The notes under the pieces: generated by a model
Told to the model about the DNA's origin: nothing
The model's database searches: none
What the model saw: the letters and a program-made list of their open reading frames with translations, nothing else
Made by a program: the position numbers and the translations under genes
Shown: piece by piece, positions 7,196 through 7,247 of the stretch
Position numbering within the stretch: position 1 is the first letter of the stretch
Layout: each line of letters starts with the position of its first letter
DNA from: an uncultured Porphyromonadaceae bacterium
GTDB lineage: Bacteria > Bacteroidota > Bacteroidia > Bacteroidales > Muribaculaceae
Reading direction: 5' to 3'
DNA: 7,247 bases
Assembly: GCA_947174735.1 (NCBI GenBank)
Contig: CAMWKC010000107.1
Coordinates: forward strand, 1-7,247

Positions 7196-7247
7196 GTTGT
7201 AAAGAGTTAACTATCCATAGTATTTCACAATCCTTAGAAGGAGTAGG

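Overview
The window is AT-rich bacterial chromosome. Several traits point to the Bacteroidales (Bacteroides/Prevotella/Muribaculaceae-like): the protein families present, the lack of clear Shine-Dalgarno sequences before the starts, and a two-gene agmatine route to putrescine. This assignment is inferred from gene content; there is no rRNA or other phylogenetic marker to confirm it.

Layout: one gene on the + strand (2-559, open at the left edge) encodes the C-terminal part of an OmpA-family peptidoglycan-binding protein. It converges on a block of six minus-strand genes, read from right to left: agmatine deiminase (aguA-like, 7195-6152), N-carbamoylputrescine amidase (aguB-like, 6096-5176), an SPFH/band-7 membrane protein (5142-4201), an alpha/beta hydrolase (4176-3397), a membrane-anchored MurF-like ligase (3343-1745), and a multi-spanning flippase-like protein of the LPG_synthase_TM (UPF0104) family (1707-628). 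The gaps between them are only 24-55 bp, and no terminator-like hairpin is visible inside the block, so the six genes are probably co-transcribed. The first two genes catalyse consecutive steps from agmatine to putrescine. The last four are envelope- or membrane-oriented, and the MurF-like ligase may act on an unidentified membrane-associated substrate.

The most striking non-coding structure is a perfect inverted repeat of 37 bp per arm with a 2-base loop (543-618), lying between the two convergent transcription units. Its left arm includes the last codons and the stop codon of the OmpA-family gene. Its right arm ends 9 bp past the stop codon of the minus-strand block. Read on the minus strand it is followed closely by five T residues, so it can act as an intrinsic terminator for the six-gene block, but it is far longer than such terminators usually are.

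No tRNA, rRNA, CRISPR array, insertion sequence or phage gene was seen. The 52 bases right of 7195 contain no promoter I can recognise, and all other gaps are below 70 bp.
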